DNA from: Deltaproteobacteria bacterium
Lineage (GTDB): Bacteria; Myxococcota_A; UBA9042; PHBI01
Reading direction: 5' to 3'
NCBI GenBank assembly: GCA_020632715.1
Contig: JACKFA010000003.1
Location: 558,001-622,000, forward strand
DNA length: 64,000 bases
Positions 15,001 to 20,211 of this stretch are shown piece after piece; the first letter of the stretch is position 1; each line of letters starts with the position of its first letter. The position numbers and the translations under genes were made by a program. The notes beneath the pieces are model-generated. The model saw nothing but the letters and a program-made list of their open reading frames with translations, searched no databases and had not been told where the DNA came from.

Positions 15001-17458
15001 GACGGGCGACGTGCACGTCGCCTGGCTCGAGCAGGACGCGAGCGGCGTCGTCTCGCTCCGCACGCGGCGCCACACGGCGGCCGGGTGGCAGGCCACGGAG
15101 GTCGTCGCGAGCGGGATCAGCGGCTCCTACGGCGTGTCCTTCTCGGTCTACGACGGGAGCCACGCGGCGGCCGCGTGGGCCGACGTCGACGGCTCGGGCT
15201 ACGGCTACCGGATCTGGTCGGCCGTGCGCGACGGGGCGACGTGGCGCCTCGGGAGCCGCGCGCTCTGCGTCGACTGCGGGTGGACGAGCGCCTACAACTA
15301 CGGGTCGCCGCCTGAGCCGACCGGGGTGTCGGTGGTCGCGGGCCCTGGTGGCAACGCGGTCCTCGCGTGGTCCTACTACGGCGAGGACGGCACGGGCACG
15401 GGCTACCGGCAGTTCATCCTCGCGAGCCAGGCGCGCGACGGGGGCGCCGCGTCCGGGAGCGGCTGGAGCGCGGTCAGCGCGCAGCAGATCGGCAACTGGA
15501 GCTCGACGACCTGGGATCCCACGATGTGGGCGTCGCCCGGCGACCACGTGCTCGCGGGGCGGCGCGTGGGCGACACGGCCGTGTTCGTCTCGACCTACTA
15601 CGACGACAATGGCGCCGGGGTCGACGCCCCGTACCCGAACGCGGCCGTCGGCGGCGCGTCGCTCACGACGGCGCAGCAGCCGAGCTGGAACAGCGCGCTC
15701 ATGAGCTACGACTACGGCTGGAACACGTGGTACGGCACGACGGCCGGCGGGAGCTACGCGTTCGCGACGAGCGCGGACGGCGCGGTGTTCGCGTGGCCCT
15801 GGGGCGTCATCGCCATCGGCGCGAGCGGCGGCTCGGCGAGCCCCAGCTACGCGAGCCACTACGACGTCGCCTTCGGGCAGGACGTCTACGAGTCGATCGA
15901 CATGTTCGGCGACGTCTTCGCGAGCCCGGCGGCGGCGGCCGGCAGCGGCGGCGCGGGCGTGGCGCTCCTCGCGCGGGCCGACGCGCCCGTGGTCCAGGTC
16001 TTCGAGGCGCCGGTCGCCGGCGGGAGCCCGGTGGTCTCCGAGCGCGTCGTGCGCGCGTCGCGGGTCGGCTCGGCGGGCGGCCTCTCGTGGCAGGGGCACG
16101 CGGAGCTCCGCGTCGACGAGGACGGCACCATGGCGTACCTGCGCGGGGGTGTCGTCGACCTGTTCCAGAACACGTCCTGTAGCTCGACCTTCTCCGAGCC
16201 GCTCGTGGCCGTCGGCGTGCGCGACGCGGAGAGCGGGCTCTGGTCGCCCGCGGCGGCCGTGCTCGTCGACGTGAGCGCGTACTCGAGCGACCTCTGGAGC
16301 AGCTGGTCGTCGTGCGGCAGCAACTGGCTCTCGTCGAGCTTCGACGCGGCGCTGTCGTTCCGGGACGGGCGCGCGCTCGCTGCGTTCTCGCTCGACGGGC
16401 AGATCAACGGCAACAACGTCTACCCGGTCGCGCTCGCGGCCTACGACGTGGCGAGCGACGCGGCGCTCCGGCAAGGGCTCTACGACGACTCGGCCGGCGG
16501 CGGCTACTTCGGGTCGTCGACGCCGCGCCTCGTCGCGTCGGGGGTGGCGGCGATGACCGTCTTCTCGAACGGCACCGGGCTCAACGGGAACGACGCGCTG
16601 ATGGCCGTGAGCTGGGACGACGTGACCCAGATGGACGGGGGGTACAGCGATCAGGCCGACTACAGCACGCTCGTCGGCGGCACGGACACGAGCTTCGAGG
16701 TGCAGAGCGCGCTCGACGACATGGCCCTCGCCGTCGGCGCCGACGGCGCCGGGCTCATCGGCTACGTCGTCTACGACAGCTACAACAGCTTCGAGACCCG
16801 CGCGCGCTTCTCGTACCGCGCGGGCGGTGGGATCTGGGACGCGGTCGACGTGATCTTCGGCGACAACCCGGGCGACGTCCTGCCGCAGCGCTTCTCGCCG
16901 CGGGCGCGCTTCACGAGCAGCGACACGGCGCTCGCTCTCCTCACGATGACCGACAACGCCACCACCTTCGAGACGAGCGTCGCCGTCTGCACCGTGACGC
17001 TCGGTTCGGGCGCGGACTGCGCGCCGTGGGTCGTGATCCCGGGGTCGTCCGCCTCGGGCGTCGACGGCGCCTTCCTCCCGGACGGCACGCCCGTCGCGCT
17101 CTGGTTCGACGACGGCACGTCCGAGCTCCACCTGGCCGCGGGGACCGCGAGCGCGACGCTGCACCTCGACGACACCCCGAGCGCTGTGCGCCTCGAGGTC
17201 GACGACAACGGCGGCGTCCTCGCCTCGTGGGTGGCGCTCTCGGGGAGCGTGCGGCGGGTCTTCACCGCGCGGGGCGCGGTGTCGTCGGGGCCGGACTCGG
17301 CGACGCTCGACGCCGCGGGCCTCGCGGTCCCCGTCCCGGCGGGCCAGGCGGGGGCGGACGTCGCCTACACCGGCGGCGCGAGCGGCACGGCGGCGACCGG
17401 GGCCGGCGCGTGGTTCAGCGTCTCCGGCGGCTGGTACTGGAGCCTCTGGCCCTACTGA
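2..17458 (+). CDS. Giant modular secreted/surface protein (EGF, cohesin-like, dockerin-like, LamG, HAF, Asp-box, cadherin-like and propeller modules), 5'-partial
   Basis: The open frame enters at the left edge and runs 5,818 codons to a TGA. No signal peptide is visible and the first residues sit inside a Big_2-like Ig fold, so the true start is probably outside the window. Approximate order by residue: two Ig-like folds (1-170), cohesin-like beta domain (180-325), dockerin-like Ca-binding pair (340-405, second loop DVDHDGQVTVADAVFLL), EGF-like repeats alternating with three ~180-residue beta domains (540-1450), LamG-like domain (1454-1660), HAF-type repeats (1700-2070), two EGFs, Asp-box/BNR-type repeats (2170-2445), Cys-rich DGNPCT repeats, then cadherin-like, Ig and Big_5 modules (2690-3090), propeller-like region (3090-4130), eight EGFs (4135-4410), and a second copy of the cadherin/Ig/Big_5/propeller block to the C-terminus. 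No MYXO-CTERM tail is present. Role inferred: extracellular adhesion or carbohydrate/matrix binding. Domain calls are by pattern, not by profile search. Confidence 0.85.
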   Translation: MLSPYAGTSVWQGAALELRTVLTDGFTVDVSTNAATTYSAAGGAVAIVAPNRVSAVSPGTATVTGAFGGATSSGLAITVSATPVTASALTTTFPATFSGLPGATRALAVSAVLSDGTRLTDARAVAGFLAYGASEPAKIDVDTAGVATLHDNHHRLVTLTASAQSAVGSATTAANLEPAVGDVDLGETSGVPHPDRAPGEAFTMPVRVNTGGQTLGAIDLTVTYDTALLTATGVTAGAGWPGGQLESDIDDAAGTVHIVGAAKAGSTASGAALHAFDIAFTAAASKTSDAQIAGHLAKLVDNTLDQAPIGAPLAPGETRAIVAGAGLLDPDCGAIVPADVRGNANGDCGFDVADVSFVLQYLALLRTDAELAAWQRDAMDVDHDGQVTVADAVFLLRVLVGKFRFVSYDVSAPTDLAGPLVVAVTTYDAAGAANGDRTEVEVELGSTQAPSLVAGSDLGATTSGRAYGAAALGAGAFRLEAGGFAHAESGVGVVLVVRTRDAAGATADDRVAAFLGTPRVSALMAFAPVTTFDVGDASAPCASSPCKNGGGCAEVDGAFVCDCATTGFDGPTCEVPIDDCTPDPCNGHGTCEDGVNTYTCTCTGGYGGEDCDTPPADPCAEITCGNGGSCVPTGAETAACDCAGTGFGGALCDVEVSEEPTAPDDAGTTWGGERLGETELSVVTAGVDGDEARGWAIFSLVPPEQLESAYLRVVFDAVPADATLVVSVASLDAADVAVPRLAGDTTGAAVFEGLGFGEELGRVVVPAGSAGDDVVVPIAAASALSLLETAGEQLVVALTVLEDTDGTYVNALDGSGMELVLQGAPVDPCVPNPCANDGICSVGGRGATVCDCTGTGFEGPTCEDLPVDPCAATPCANDGACVAQADGGFACDCSAAGGFGGPTCADAVTVTPVATSAVGTVQGADTAGAVALGTFIAGRNSDVAGTSPYDYRFRAFAVLDVPAVSGTIVGARVVFPFDTVAGVETLSAWSVETDAATVATARSAGDATGLALYDDLADGTELGRLPYVETPDWDPQMLTVALNAAGVAEVVAHVGGSVVIGFDVPTDVDGYTLVRVYDGAGIELALEVAPASDPCDPSPCAHGVCYGDGACNCDGTGFEGPTCAQPVDPCAGTPCDHGGLCVAQADGGVACDCTGTGFGGPACADDVTETPVGTSAVGFYSGADGAGESYLGNFIAGRNSDLTGSSPYDYRSRAFVVVDVPAPTGTIVGARLVFPFDTVSGFGQTLIAWDVTADAAAVATARTAGDTEGIAIYADLGSGAEYGRVTYDEIDGGDAQELTLALNAAGVAAVAANAGGSVVIGFDVPTDSDGYTLVRLLGGAGIALVLEEAASTGDPCAPSPCAHGTCYGDGLCDCAGTGYEGTTCADEVNECLGVVCQNDGTCVDELNGFHCACPAGFTGTLCEADADPCDPDPCVRGVCTNPRGGEGAACVAREASLLGWWPGDEDGREVVGDRTAALVGDAHVGAGLVSGAFVFDGAGDELQVTAPVAELNPGAGSFTVDLWVQATATADVFENLLIRHQFNADPALRKRWSVSIGNGASAGRLVYVVQDGAGGGVQLTGTHAVRDGAWHHVAMVLDRDAGLLRGYVDGADDGSSALGGTGDIAPDVPIVIGNAFTGALDELAVHGEALGADAIGAIVAAGAAGRCDGEAFACECAGTGYEGPVCDDDVDECTATCLTEVAAYGPTVCGTYDTQSAYPMAVNDAGHMVGYVTRTNAVDCYPVWTAFFWTRAGGIVDLTPDLEDGAAYDVNDDDVAVGYGVVDGERRAMVWDATGARTEIPPLDAGETSFESVAEDVTSDGRVVGAYQAAGDATLRVFLWSQAEGVTEVGAVAVDLTQVAFNGDQLWVNEAGEVAAFFGTVLTFFEADGTAHALGVAGRGWGLSESGIVAGHRDVAGVKHGFLWSVAGGFVDVPPPTDGVESWIYDVNTAGDAVGGYKTAIGDYVSLYRKADGTVLYDVVPGWSSDLWEVNDAGEASAYLYRDAPDYEEATGVYSPEGGFRMAPPVAGLALEPGWPRALSGTGRLGVWAYDLALAYPTSREASYLFGPCHDCGAWEACENAVGTHQCVALSACDPDPCENGGACADGGGGGVYTCDCAGTGFRGDRCEISDGCADSPCAHGVCVDDGAGGYTCDCAGSGFVGPTCAAEPGPVIVMVGDGIAARSADNGTTWTRNDPANGAMTGLAYASGALVAVGSGRASVSTDLGLSWTAAAAPPPTYIRRVAAANGRFVAVGLVGAAAYSDDGGVHWTSAPHDNGNLYDVTYGSGRFVAVGLQGKVSWSDDGVSWNAGTIENAQWTAVAYGGGAFVAVDGGGSAPGGRHVSVSTDRGETWTGVDPAPAGNTSIITFANGRFVAAGYNKSWYSLDGGETWTGDVGTINFTAIGPQASTFIGTNGTNAFASDDGVTWVQLGNPTGTTYAAIVGLSDLPPCDLAPCRHGGACADDGSGGFTCDCDGTGYEGTTCDVALDPCAGVTCTDDGNPCTDDICDPQTGICGVAVDDSAVVDDGDPCNGVDTCVSGAFTPGTPVSCPDDGNPCTVDTCNPATGGCDLALDDGADVDDGDLCNGVETCQGGSPAPGTPVDCVHGVCSGGLCDCAGTGYEGDLCDTDVDECATGTPCDDHATCGNTDGSFTCTCADGWVGDGVTCELPVCGVDCAEPGVCVASPLVRARPSDRTLIATVPFAFALAADTFVDPDARFGDTLTLTASLTGGAALPAWLGFDAATGAFSGTPPASSLGVYPVVVTATDRAGHAASTGFTVTVGTVGSAPVALDDAFAGVVEDAATTALDVLANDHDPDGDSLVVYSVTVPPGARYSVIVVAGEVRFTPGRDFFGTATFTYRATDGSLFDEAAVTVTVAPVDDDPPTANPDTVRVAPGSVGNVLTPLDNDSYLPDTAETLSLTGFAPDVAAGASVAQDGDTLVYSPATGFTGVDRVAYTITDAGGHTATATITIIVGADPLAPDETPPAILRQAPVEGGGLSATDVLWLRFDEPVDAATVNATTAAVARCEGACAAVAGSWSQVGGAFVFRPAEPFGAGAHTLTVGGVADLAGNAIATPVVTHFTVGAGFGAAPALVPAAERYELMGARVVALASGDLAVLRVEHVSGNEARLVETTGTQEGAATGTSSTQAVVVAKTGGRLLDVAPTDAGWRALWLADGRVLLTTRGATATTTETVGFVTDADRSDDHHEGGSLFDVDPLHGRLFALPDGALVAAWVDTAGLALYARATTPSGAWGPLLRLNEADLVLDSGGWVSKSVGLDAAGGAFHAAWIEQGAAAPLIRHVAFAAGAWGDTDTVATGLTSTVRLALSAGDATHAAVAWMDRDTADAITVNAAIEKDGAWSGSPPRSLCTVCGDPTVGGFDEVTPVDVAIHTDSQSRTHLFWAWYGYVDTTYLPYGWTGNYGSNGYVYATQHQFHDGASPASGWTAAEGWVPSSFSSYGSNNSYTYEWELPHLFEIARLGTPGDFALVTSYLAPGPSYSWYEAPQIGVARYRSASQAATRQLDDLSWFDDGNGYSGWTSDWNVRAHAVAAAGDYVGVAFDRGVVLANTATGGSSFRSNADIYYGVDISADADVAQNRFDHVGIGVRADGHVLWAASSGADRDTSWLEVETTYLGGGAGDVRHNWRELASMARGAGSGSSASRYDFRGHAAPDGRLAVSYELEYQPLTYECFSSSNRRARAVSFRDPESGLFGPSWVLPIPHDADLLSSIPSCGSTGNDLTGDLGGYDEGHLLDGGRFAWGRPYDDGYHGFRDMLLSTLDPATGEVVTDRAWTSDPTSSNPTTTAFRTASNGRATVLTELRDGYGASGVGASPRIHLVTTPGGGASELPDVDELLNPSDRLWDFTVDSGSVPALDVGPGDQVAAAWAGQQTTDRSYRSARFAFYDSAGSWLGGPLDPNPDPEQASVTNLDVTEVLAVRVLASGDAVAFVLFGSSGAQPQLGAWRFDRLGESVTLGAVLDLEAIESGFVSSRALATEPGGDALFAWRAGNGDVLRAVRYDAVADAWDTPVVVASDVPSASQWGLHAGIGDDGRAVVGWVAYASGTTVYRHFWEASAWPALDFSGPTEVANAGADSASGLQIETVGAPELAVAVDGSGGWLDVWPPFVPAAEPAVGCAAAPCKHGGACTDLGGGATSCDCDGTGYGGATCADDVDECAASPCAHGVCENLPGTYACDCTGSGYGGATCASDVDECAAGICQHGGACTNLPGGFACACDGTGFTGDTCAADVDECASDPCQNSGVCRNYAGGFFCDCVDGWTGQLCETDQDLCADLTPCANGGRCTNTTAGAGWTCDCAGTGFSGATCESDVDECAGDPCHGGACENTTGAFTCACAGTGLGGATCEDDVDNCAGVTCQNGGACVDLYGAAWCDCSGTGYSGARCETADPCANACETPGACTHAPVVAAPLPDRAVLADATLEIAVPEGTFTDPDLPIGDVLTLSAALGDGGALPGWLSFDAGSASFSASPGTGDVGIYAIAVTATDLAGLSATDVFTLTVGESNAAPVAGADSYAFDEDSGAHALAVLDNDVDPDGDTLSITAVAIAAGDGVAVVEGDHLVFTPAADRWGAVTFGYTVSDGTNAVTGQVTVTLAPIDDDPPTAVDDAFSVAPDSAAQLLDVLANDSSAPDRPEPVVLVTVLPSDAGVAVAIVGGKVSYAPPTGFRGVDHFSYAIADQSGLQATATVAVDVLSDPLEADATPPTVLARYPTAADLAENDVLWVRFSEEVVDASVASRFGLERCEPGCAPVAATVQRFGGAYVLRPDAPLPAGHYKATVAAGVVDGAGNASVAATTWELDAAERFATATTAAPYPAFALAGTAAAAHADGATFTTAWLERTSVNELRLQVRTSGGGGEVGASTALAIGTGGGLYDLAVGEDDTWYAFWGAGDRLLVTHGAADGSGVETVGVALAASGYAPGYDAAARIVVSAAGELLLVWRDAGRVLSRYGALSALGGIEVVSAGVDAWFSVSGQDDLPLVQLPTGDVHVAWLEQDASGVVSLRTRRHTAAGWQATEVVASGISGSYGVSFSVYDGSHAAAAWADVDGSGYGYRIWSAVRDGATWRLGSRALCVDCGWTSAYNYGSPPEPTGVSVVAGPGGNAVLAWSYYGEDGTGTGYRQFILASQARDGGAASGSGWSAVSAQQIGNWSSTTWDPTMWASPGDHVLAGRRVGDTAVFVSTYYDDNGAGVDAPYPNAAVGGASLTTAQQPSWNSALMSYDYGWNTWYGTTAGGSYAFATSADGAVFAWPWGVIAIGASGGSASPSYASHYDVAFGQDVYESIDMFGDVFASPAAAAGSGGAGVALLARADAPVVQVFEAPVAGGSPVVSERVVRASRVGSAGGLSWQGHAELRVDEDGTMAYLRGGVVDLFQNTSCSSTFSEPLVAVGVRDAESGLWSPAAAVLVDVSAYSSDLWSSWSSCGSNWLSSSFDAALSFRDGRALAAFSLDGQINGNNVYPVALAAYDVASDAALRQGLYDDSAGGGYFGSSTPRLVASGVAAMTVFSNGTGLNGNDALMAVSWDDVTQMDGGYSDQADYSTLVGGTDTSFEVQSALDDMALAVGADGAGLIGYVVYDSYNSFETRARFSYRAGGGIWDAVDVIFGDNPGDVLPQRFSPRARFTSSDTALALLTMTDNATTFETSVAVCTVTLGSGADCAPWVVIPGSSASGVDGAFLPDGTPVALWFDDGTSELHLAAGTASATLHLDDTPSAVRLEVDDNGGVLASWVALSGSVRRVFTARGAVSSGPDSATLDAAGLAVPVPAGQAGADVAYTGGASGTAATGAGAWFSVSGGWYWSLWPY

Positions 17459-17976
17459 GCGCGGGCGGCCCGGTAGGCGGCGATGGCGCCCGAGAGTGCC
17501 TCGAAGCGCGCGAGGCTCGCCGCCGGCCAGAGCTGCGCGCGGTCGTAGTAGACCGGCACGGCCGGGGTGCCCTCCGGGAGCACCACCCAGGGCTGCTTCG
17601 ACGCCGTGAAGATGTGGACGTCGGGCGGGAGGCGGTCCGGGTCGTCGAGGGTGCCGACGCGCACGAACGCGAGGATGGGGCCGGCGCCCGCGTAGTGGCT
17701 CCAGACGGCGACGCGGCAGATCGGGCAGCGCGCGATGTCCTGCCCGCGCCCGCTCGCGCTCGGCGTGTGCACGAGCTCGGGGGCGCCCGCGAGCACCGTC
17801 ACGCGGTCGGTCTCGATCATCGCGTTCAGCGCGAAGCTCGCCCCGGTCTCGCGCTGACACCACCGGCAGTGGCAGCAGTGCACGAAGAGCGGGCGCGCCT
17901 CGAGCCGGTAGCGCACCGCGCCGCAGTCACACCCGCCCTCGGCGGCGACCCAGCTCGCGTCGTCGTGTTCGCTCAT
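17452..17976 (-). CDS. GFA/CENP-V-family zinc protein
   Basis: A 174-residue member of the GFA (glutathione-dependent formaldehyde-activating enzyme-like) fold, a cytoplasmic zinc-binding family in which only some members have known activity. The Cys ligands are visible: C16-x-C18, the C34/C37/C40 cluster and C84-P-I-C87, in the family's usual order. The start MSEHDD is chosen over the upstream ATG because GGAGGGG lies a few bases before it. Its 3' end overlaps the convergent giant gene by 7 bp. Substrate unknown; formaldehyde metabolism should not be assumed from the family name. Confidence 0.85.
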   Translation of the reverse strand: MSEHDDASWVAAEGGCDCGAVRYRLEARPLFVHCCHCRWCQRETGASFALNAMIETDRVTVLAGAPELVHTPSASGRGQDIARCPICRVAVWSHYAGAGPILAFVRVGTLDDPDRLPPDVHIFTASKQPWVVLPEGTPAVPVYYDRAQLWPAASLARFEALSGAIAAYRAARAQ

Positions 17977-18001
17977 CGCGTCCCCTCCGGCCCGCACCGC
18001 G

Positions 18002-20014
18002 TCAGGCTCCGACCATCCCGCGGAACTCGGCCTCCGTGATGATGCGGAGCGCGGCGCCGTCGGCGACGAGCTTGTCCGCGGCCTTGTGCTTCGAGCTCAT
18101 CGCCCCCTCGCCGAGGAGCGGCGAGCCGTCGTCCCCGATGACGAGGTAGTCGAGCGTCTTCGACACGTCCGCCGGGGTCGTCCCGCCGCGCTCCTTCACG
18201 AGCTTCTGCGCGCTCTTCCGGTCCATCGTCGCGAGCTTCCCCGTGAACACGAAGGACCGCCCCGCGACCGGGTCGTCGTCGCTCCGCTCCGCCACCGCGG
18301 GCGGCCCCTGCGGCGCGAGCGCGTGGTCCTCCACCGTCACGTGCTCCCGGAGCCCCGCGATGATGTCCGCGCGCGTCTCGAGCCCGTGCTTGATCTGCTT
18401 CGCCGTGAGCTCGCCGAGCCCGTAGATCGCCGCGACCTCCTCCTCGCTCGCCGCGAGCACCGCGTCGAGGCTCCCGAACGCGCCCGCGAGCTTCTCCGCC
18501 GCCACCCCGCCGAGGCTCGGGATCCCGAGCGCGCGCAGGAAGCGCGGGAGCGGCAGCCGCCGCGCCGCCGCGACCCCGTCGACCAGGTTCTTCGCGCTCT
18601 TCCGGCCGAGCCGCTCGAGCCCCTCGAGGTCGGCGACCGTGAGGCGGTAGAAGTCCGCCGGCGCCGTCACGAGGCCCTTGTCGAGGAGCTTCGCGAGCAC
18701 CTTCGGCCCGAAGCCGTCGACCTCGATCGACTTCACGAAGTACTCGAGCGTGCCCTGGACGGCCGCGGGGCAGTGGTGCGGCTCCGAGCACATCAGCACG
18801 TCGCCGACCTGCTCCGTCGGGTGCCCCGACACCGGGCACGTCGCCGGGATCACCGCCTCCTCCGGCCCGGGCTCGAGCACCGCCTCGATGTGCGGGATGA
18901 CGCCGCCCCGCCGCATCGCCACGACCTTCGCCCCCGGGCTCGCGCCGAGCGTCCGCAGGATCGCGAGGTTGTGGAGCGAGCAGCGCGTCACCGTCGCGCC
19001 GGACAGCACGATGGGCTCGATGATGGCGACCGGCGTGATGGCCCCGCTCCGGCTCACCGACCACTCGATCTCGCGCAGCGTCGACGTCCCGCTCTCGCCC
19101 TGGAACTTGTAGGCGATGGCCCACCGCGGGTGGTGCGAGGTCGCCCCGAGGCGCCGCTGCTCGTCGACCCGGTCGGCCACGTACACGACGCCGTCCGTCT
19201 CGTAGTCGAGCGCCTCCCGCCGCGCGAGCCAGCCGTCGTAGCTCGCCTGCACGCCGTCGCGCTCGACGCGCTCCGACTCGACCACCGGGAAGCCGAGCCC
19301 GCGCGCCCACGCGACGAAGTCCCAGACCGTCTCGTGCTCGGCACCGACCGCGCTGTACGCCCGGAAGTCGAGCCCGTAGAGCGCGGTCTTCGCCGGGTCC
19401 TTCTGCTTGATGGCGCCCGCCGCCGTGTTGCGCGGGTTCGCGAACGTCCCCTCGAAGCGCTCGCGGAACACCGGGAGCGGCATGAAGACCTCGCCCCGCA
19501 CCTCGAACGCCGCCGCGACGGCGCCCTCCGGGAGCTGCTTCGGGATCGCGTCGATGTACTGCGCGTTCTGGGTGAAGACCTCGCCCCGCACCCCGTCGCC
19601 GCGCGTCACCGCCGACACCAGGCGCCCCGCCGCGTCGTAGCGCAGCGAGGCCGCGAGCCCGTCGATCTTCGGCGACACGACGATCGGCCCCTCGAAGCTG
19701 TCGGCCCACTTCAGGACAGTGGCCTCGTCGTACGCCTTGTCGAGCGAGAGCATCGGGACGTCGTGGAACACGCGCTCGCCGGCGTCCGCGCCCCCCGTCA
19801 GCTCGGCGAGCGCCTCGTGCTCGGGGGCGAGCGCCGCGAGCCGGCGCGTCAGCCGGTCGAAGGCGTAGTCGCTGATCTCGGGGTCGGCGAGCGCGAAGTA
19901 GCGCCAGTTGTGGTAGCGCACGGCGGCCGCGAGCTCGTCCACGCCCATCTCCTCGACGGGCTTGTCCACGGGGCGCTCGGGCGCAGCGGCGGTCGTCGTC
20001 GTCGGGTCGCTCAC
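18002..20014 (-). CDS. ligA: NAD+-dependent DNA ligase LigA
   Basis: A 670-residue protein, the usual LigA length, which seals nicks using NAD+. Visible in order: the Ia domain (YHNWRY..DPEISDYAFDRL, 34-55), the adenylation motif SPKIDG with catalytic K116, TRGDG, EVRGEVFMP, FANPRNTAAGAI, the AYKFQ motif, OB fold, Cys zinc finger, helix-hairpin-helix region and a C-terminal BRCT domain (VAGRSFVFTGKL onward). The GTG start at 20014 is supported by GGAGG 8 nt upstream; an open frame continues 61 codons further without homology. The zinc finger reads CPVSG where CPxCG is expected, so one ligand appears changed. The segment between the RGEVF and FANPRN motifs is shorter than in E. coli LigA. Whether this is the only ligase of the cell cannot be told. 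Confidence 0.95.
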   Translation of the reverse strand: MSDPTTTTAAAPERPVDKPVEEMGVDELAAAVRYHNWRYFALADPEISDYAFDRLTRRLAALAPEHEALAELTGGADAGERVFHDVPMLSLDKAYDEATVLKWADSFEGPIVVSPKIDGLAASLRYDAAGRLVSAVTRGDGVRGEVFTQNAQYIDAIPKQLPEGAVAAAFEVRGEVFMPLPVFRERFEGTFANPRNTAAGAIKQKDPAKTALYGLDFRAYSAVGAEHETVWDFVAWARGLGFPVVESERVERDGVQASYDGWLARREALDYETDGVVYVADRVDEQRRLGATSHHPRWAIAYKFQGESGTSTLREIEWSVSRSGAITPVAIIEPIVLSGATVTRCSLHNLAILRTLGASPGAKVVAMRRGGVIPHIEAVLEPGPEEAVIPATCPVSGHPTEQVGDVLMCSEPHHCPAAVQGTLEYFVKSIEVDGFGPKVLAKLLDKGLVTAPADFYRLTVADLEGLERLGRKSAKNLVDGVAAARRLPLPRFLRALGIPSLGGVAAEKLAGAFGSLDAVLAASEEEVAAIYGLGELTAKQIKHGLETRADIIAGLREHVTVEDHALAPQGPPAVAERSDDDPVAGRSFVFTGKLATMDRKSAQKLVKERGGTTPADVSKTLDYLVIGDDGSPLLGEGAMSSKHKAADKLVADGAALRIITEAEFRGMVGA

Positions 20015-20176
20015 GAAAGACCTCCGGCCGTCTCGCGGTGGGGCGCGACGGCCAAGGGGAGGGCGACGCGCGCGGGATCGTGGTCTACGACATGGCGCGC
20101 CACCGTGCAATGAGCTCGCCAGCACGCTCGCGGCCGCCTCGGAGGCGGCGCCAGCGGACGCCGCCGAAAGCTGTGT

Positions 20177-20205
20177 TTGCGGGGGGCCAGATCGCACGCT
20201 AGCCT
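20177..20205 (+). promoter_or_regulatory. Predicted folC promoter, leaderless
   Basis: TTGCGG (20177-20182), a 17-nt spacer, then TAGCCT (20200-20205), six bases before the GTG start at 20212. No Shine-Dalgarno precedes that GTG. The geometry predicts transcription starting at or next to the start codon. The -35 matches the sigma-70 consensus only in TTG. Confidence 0.45.
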
Positions 20206-20211
20206 GCCAGC

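Noticed and set aside
1120..17400. Many long open frames antisense or out of frame to the giant gene and other genes
   Set aside because: They are the Arg/Ala/Pro-rich shadow frames expected at 72% G+C; none shows a domain or codon pattern of its own.
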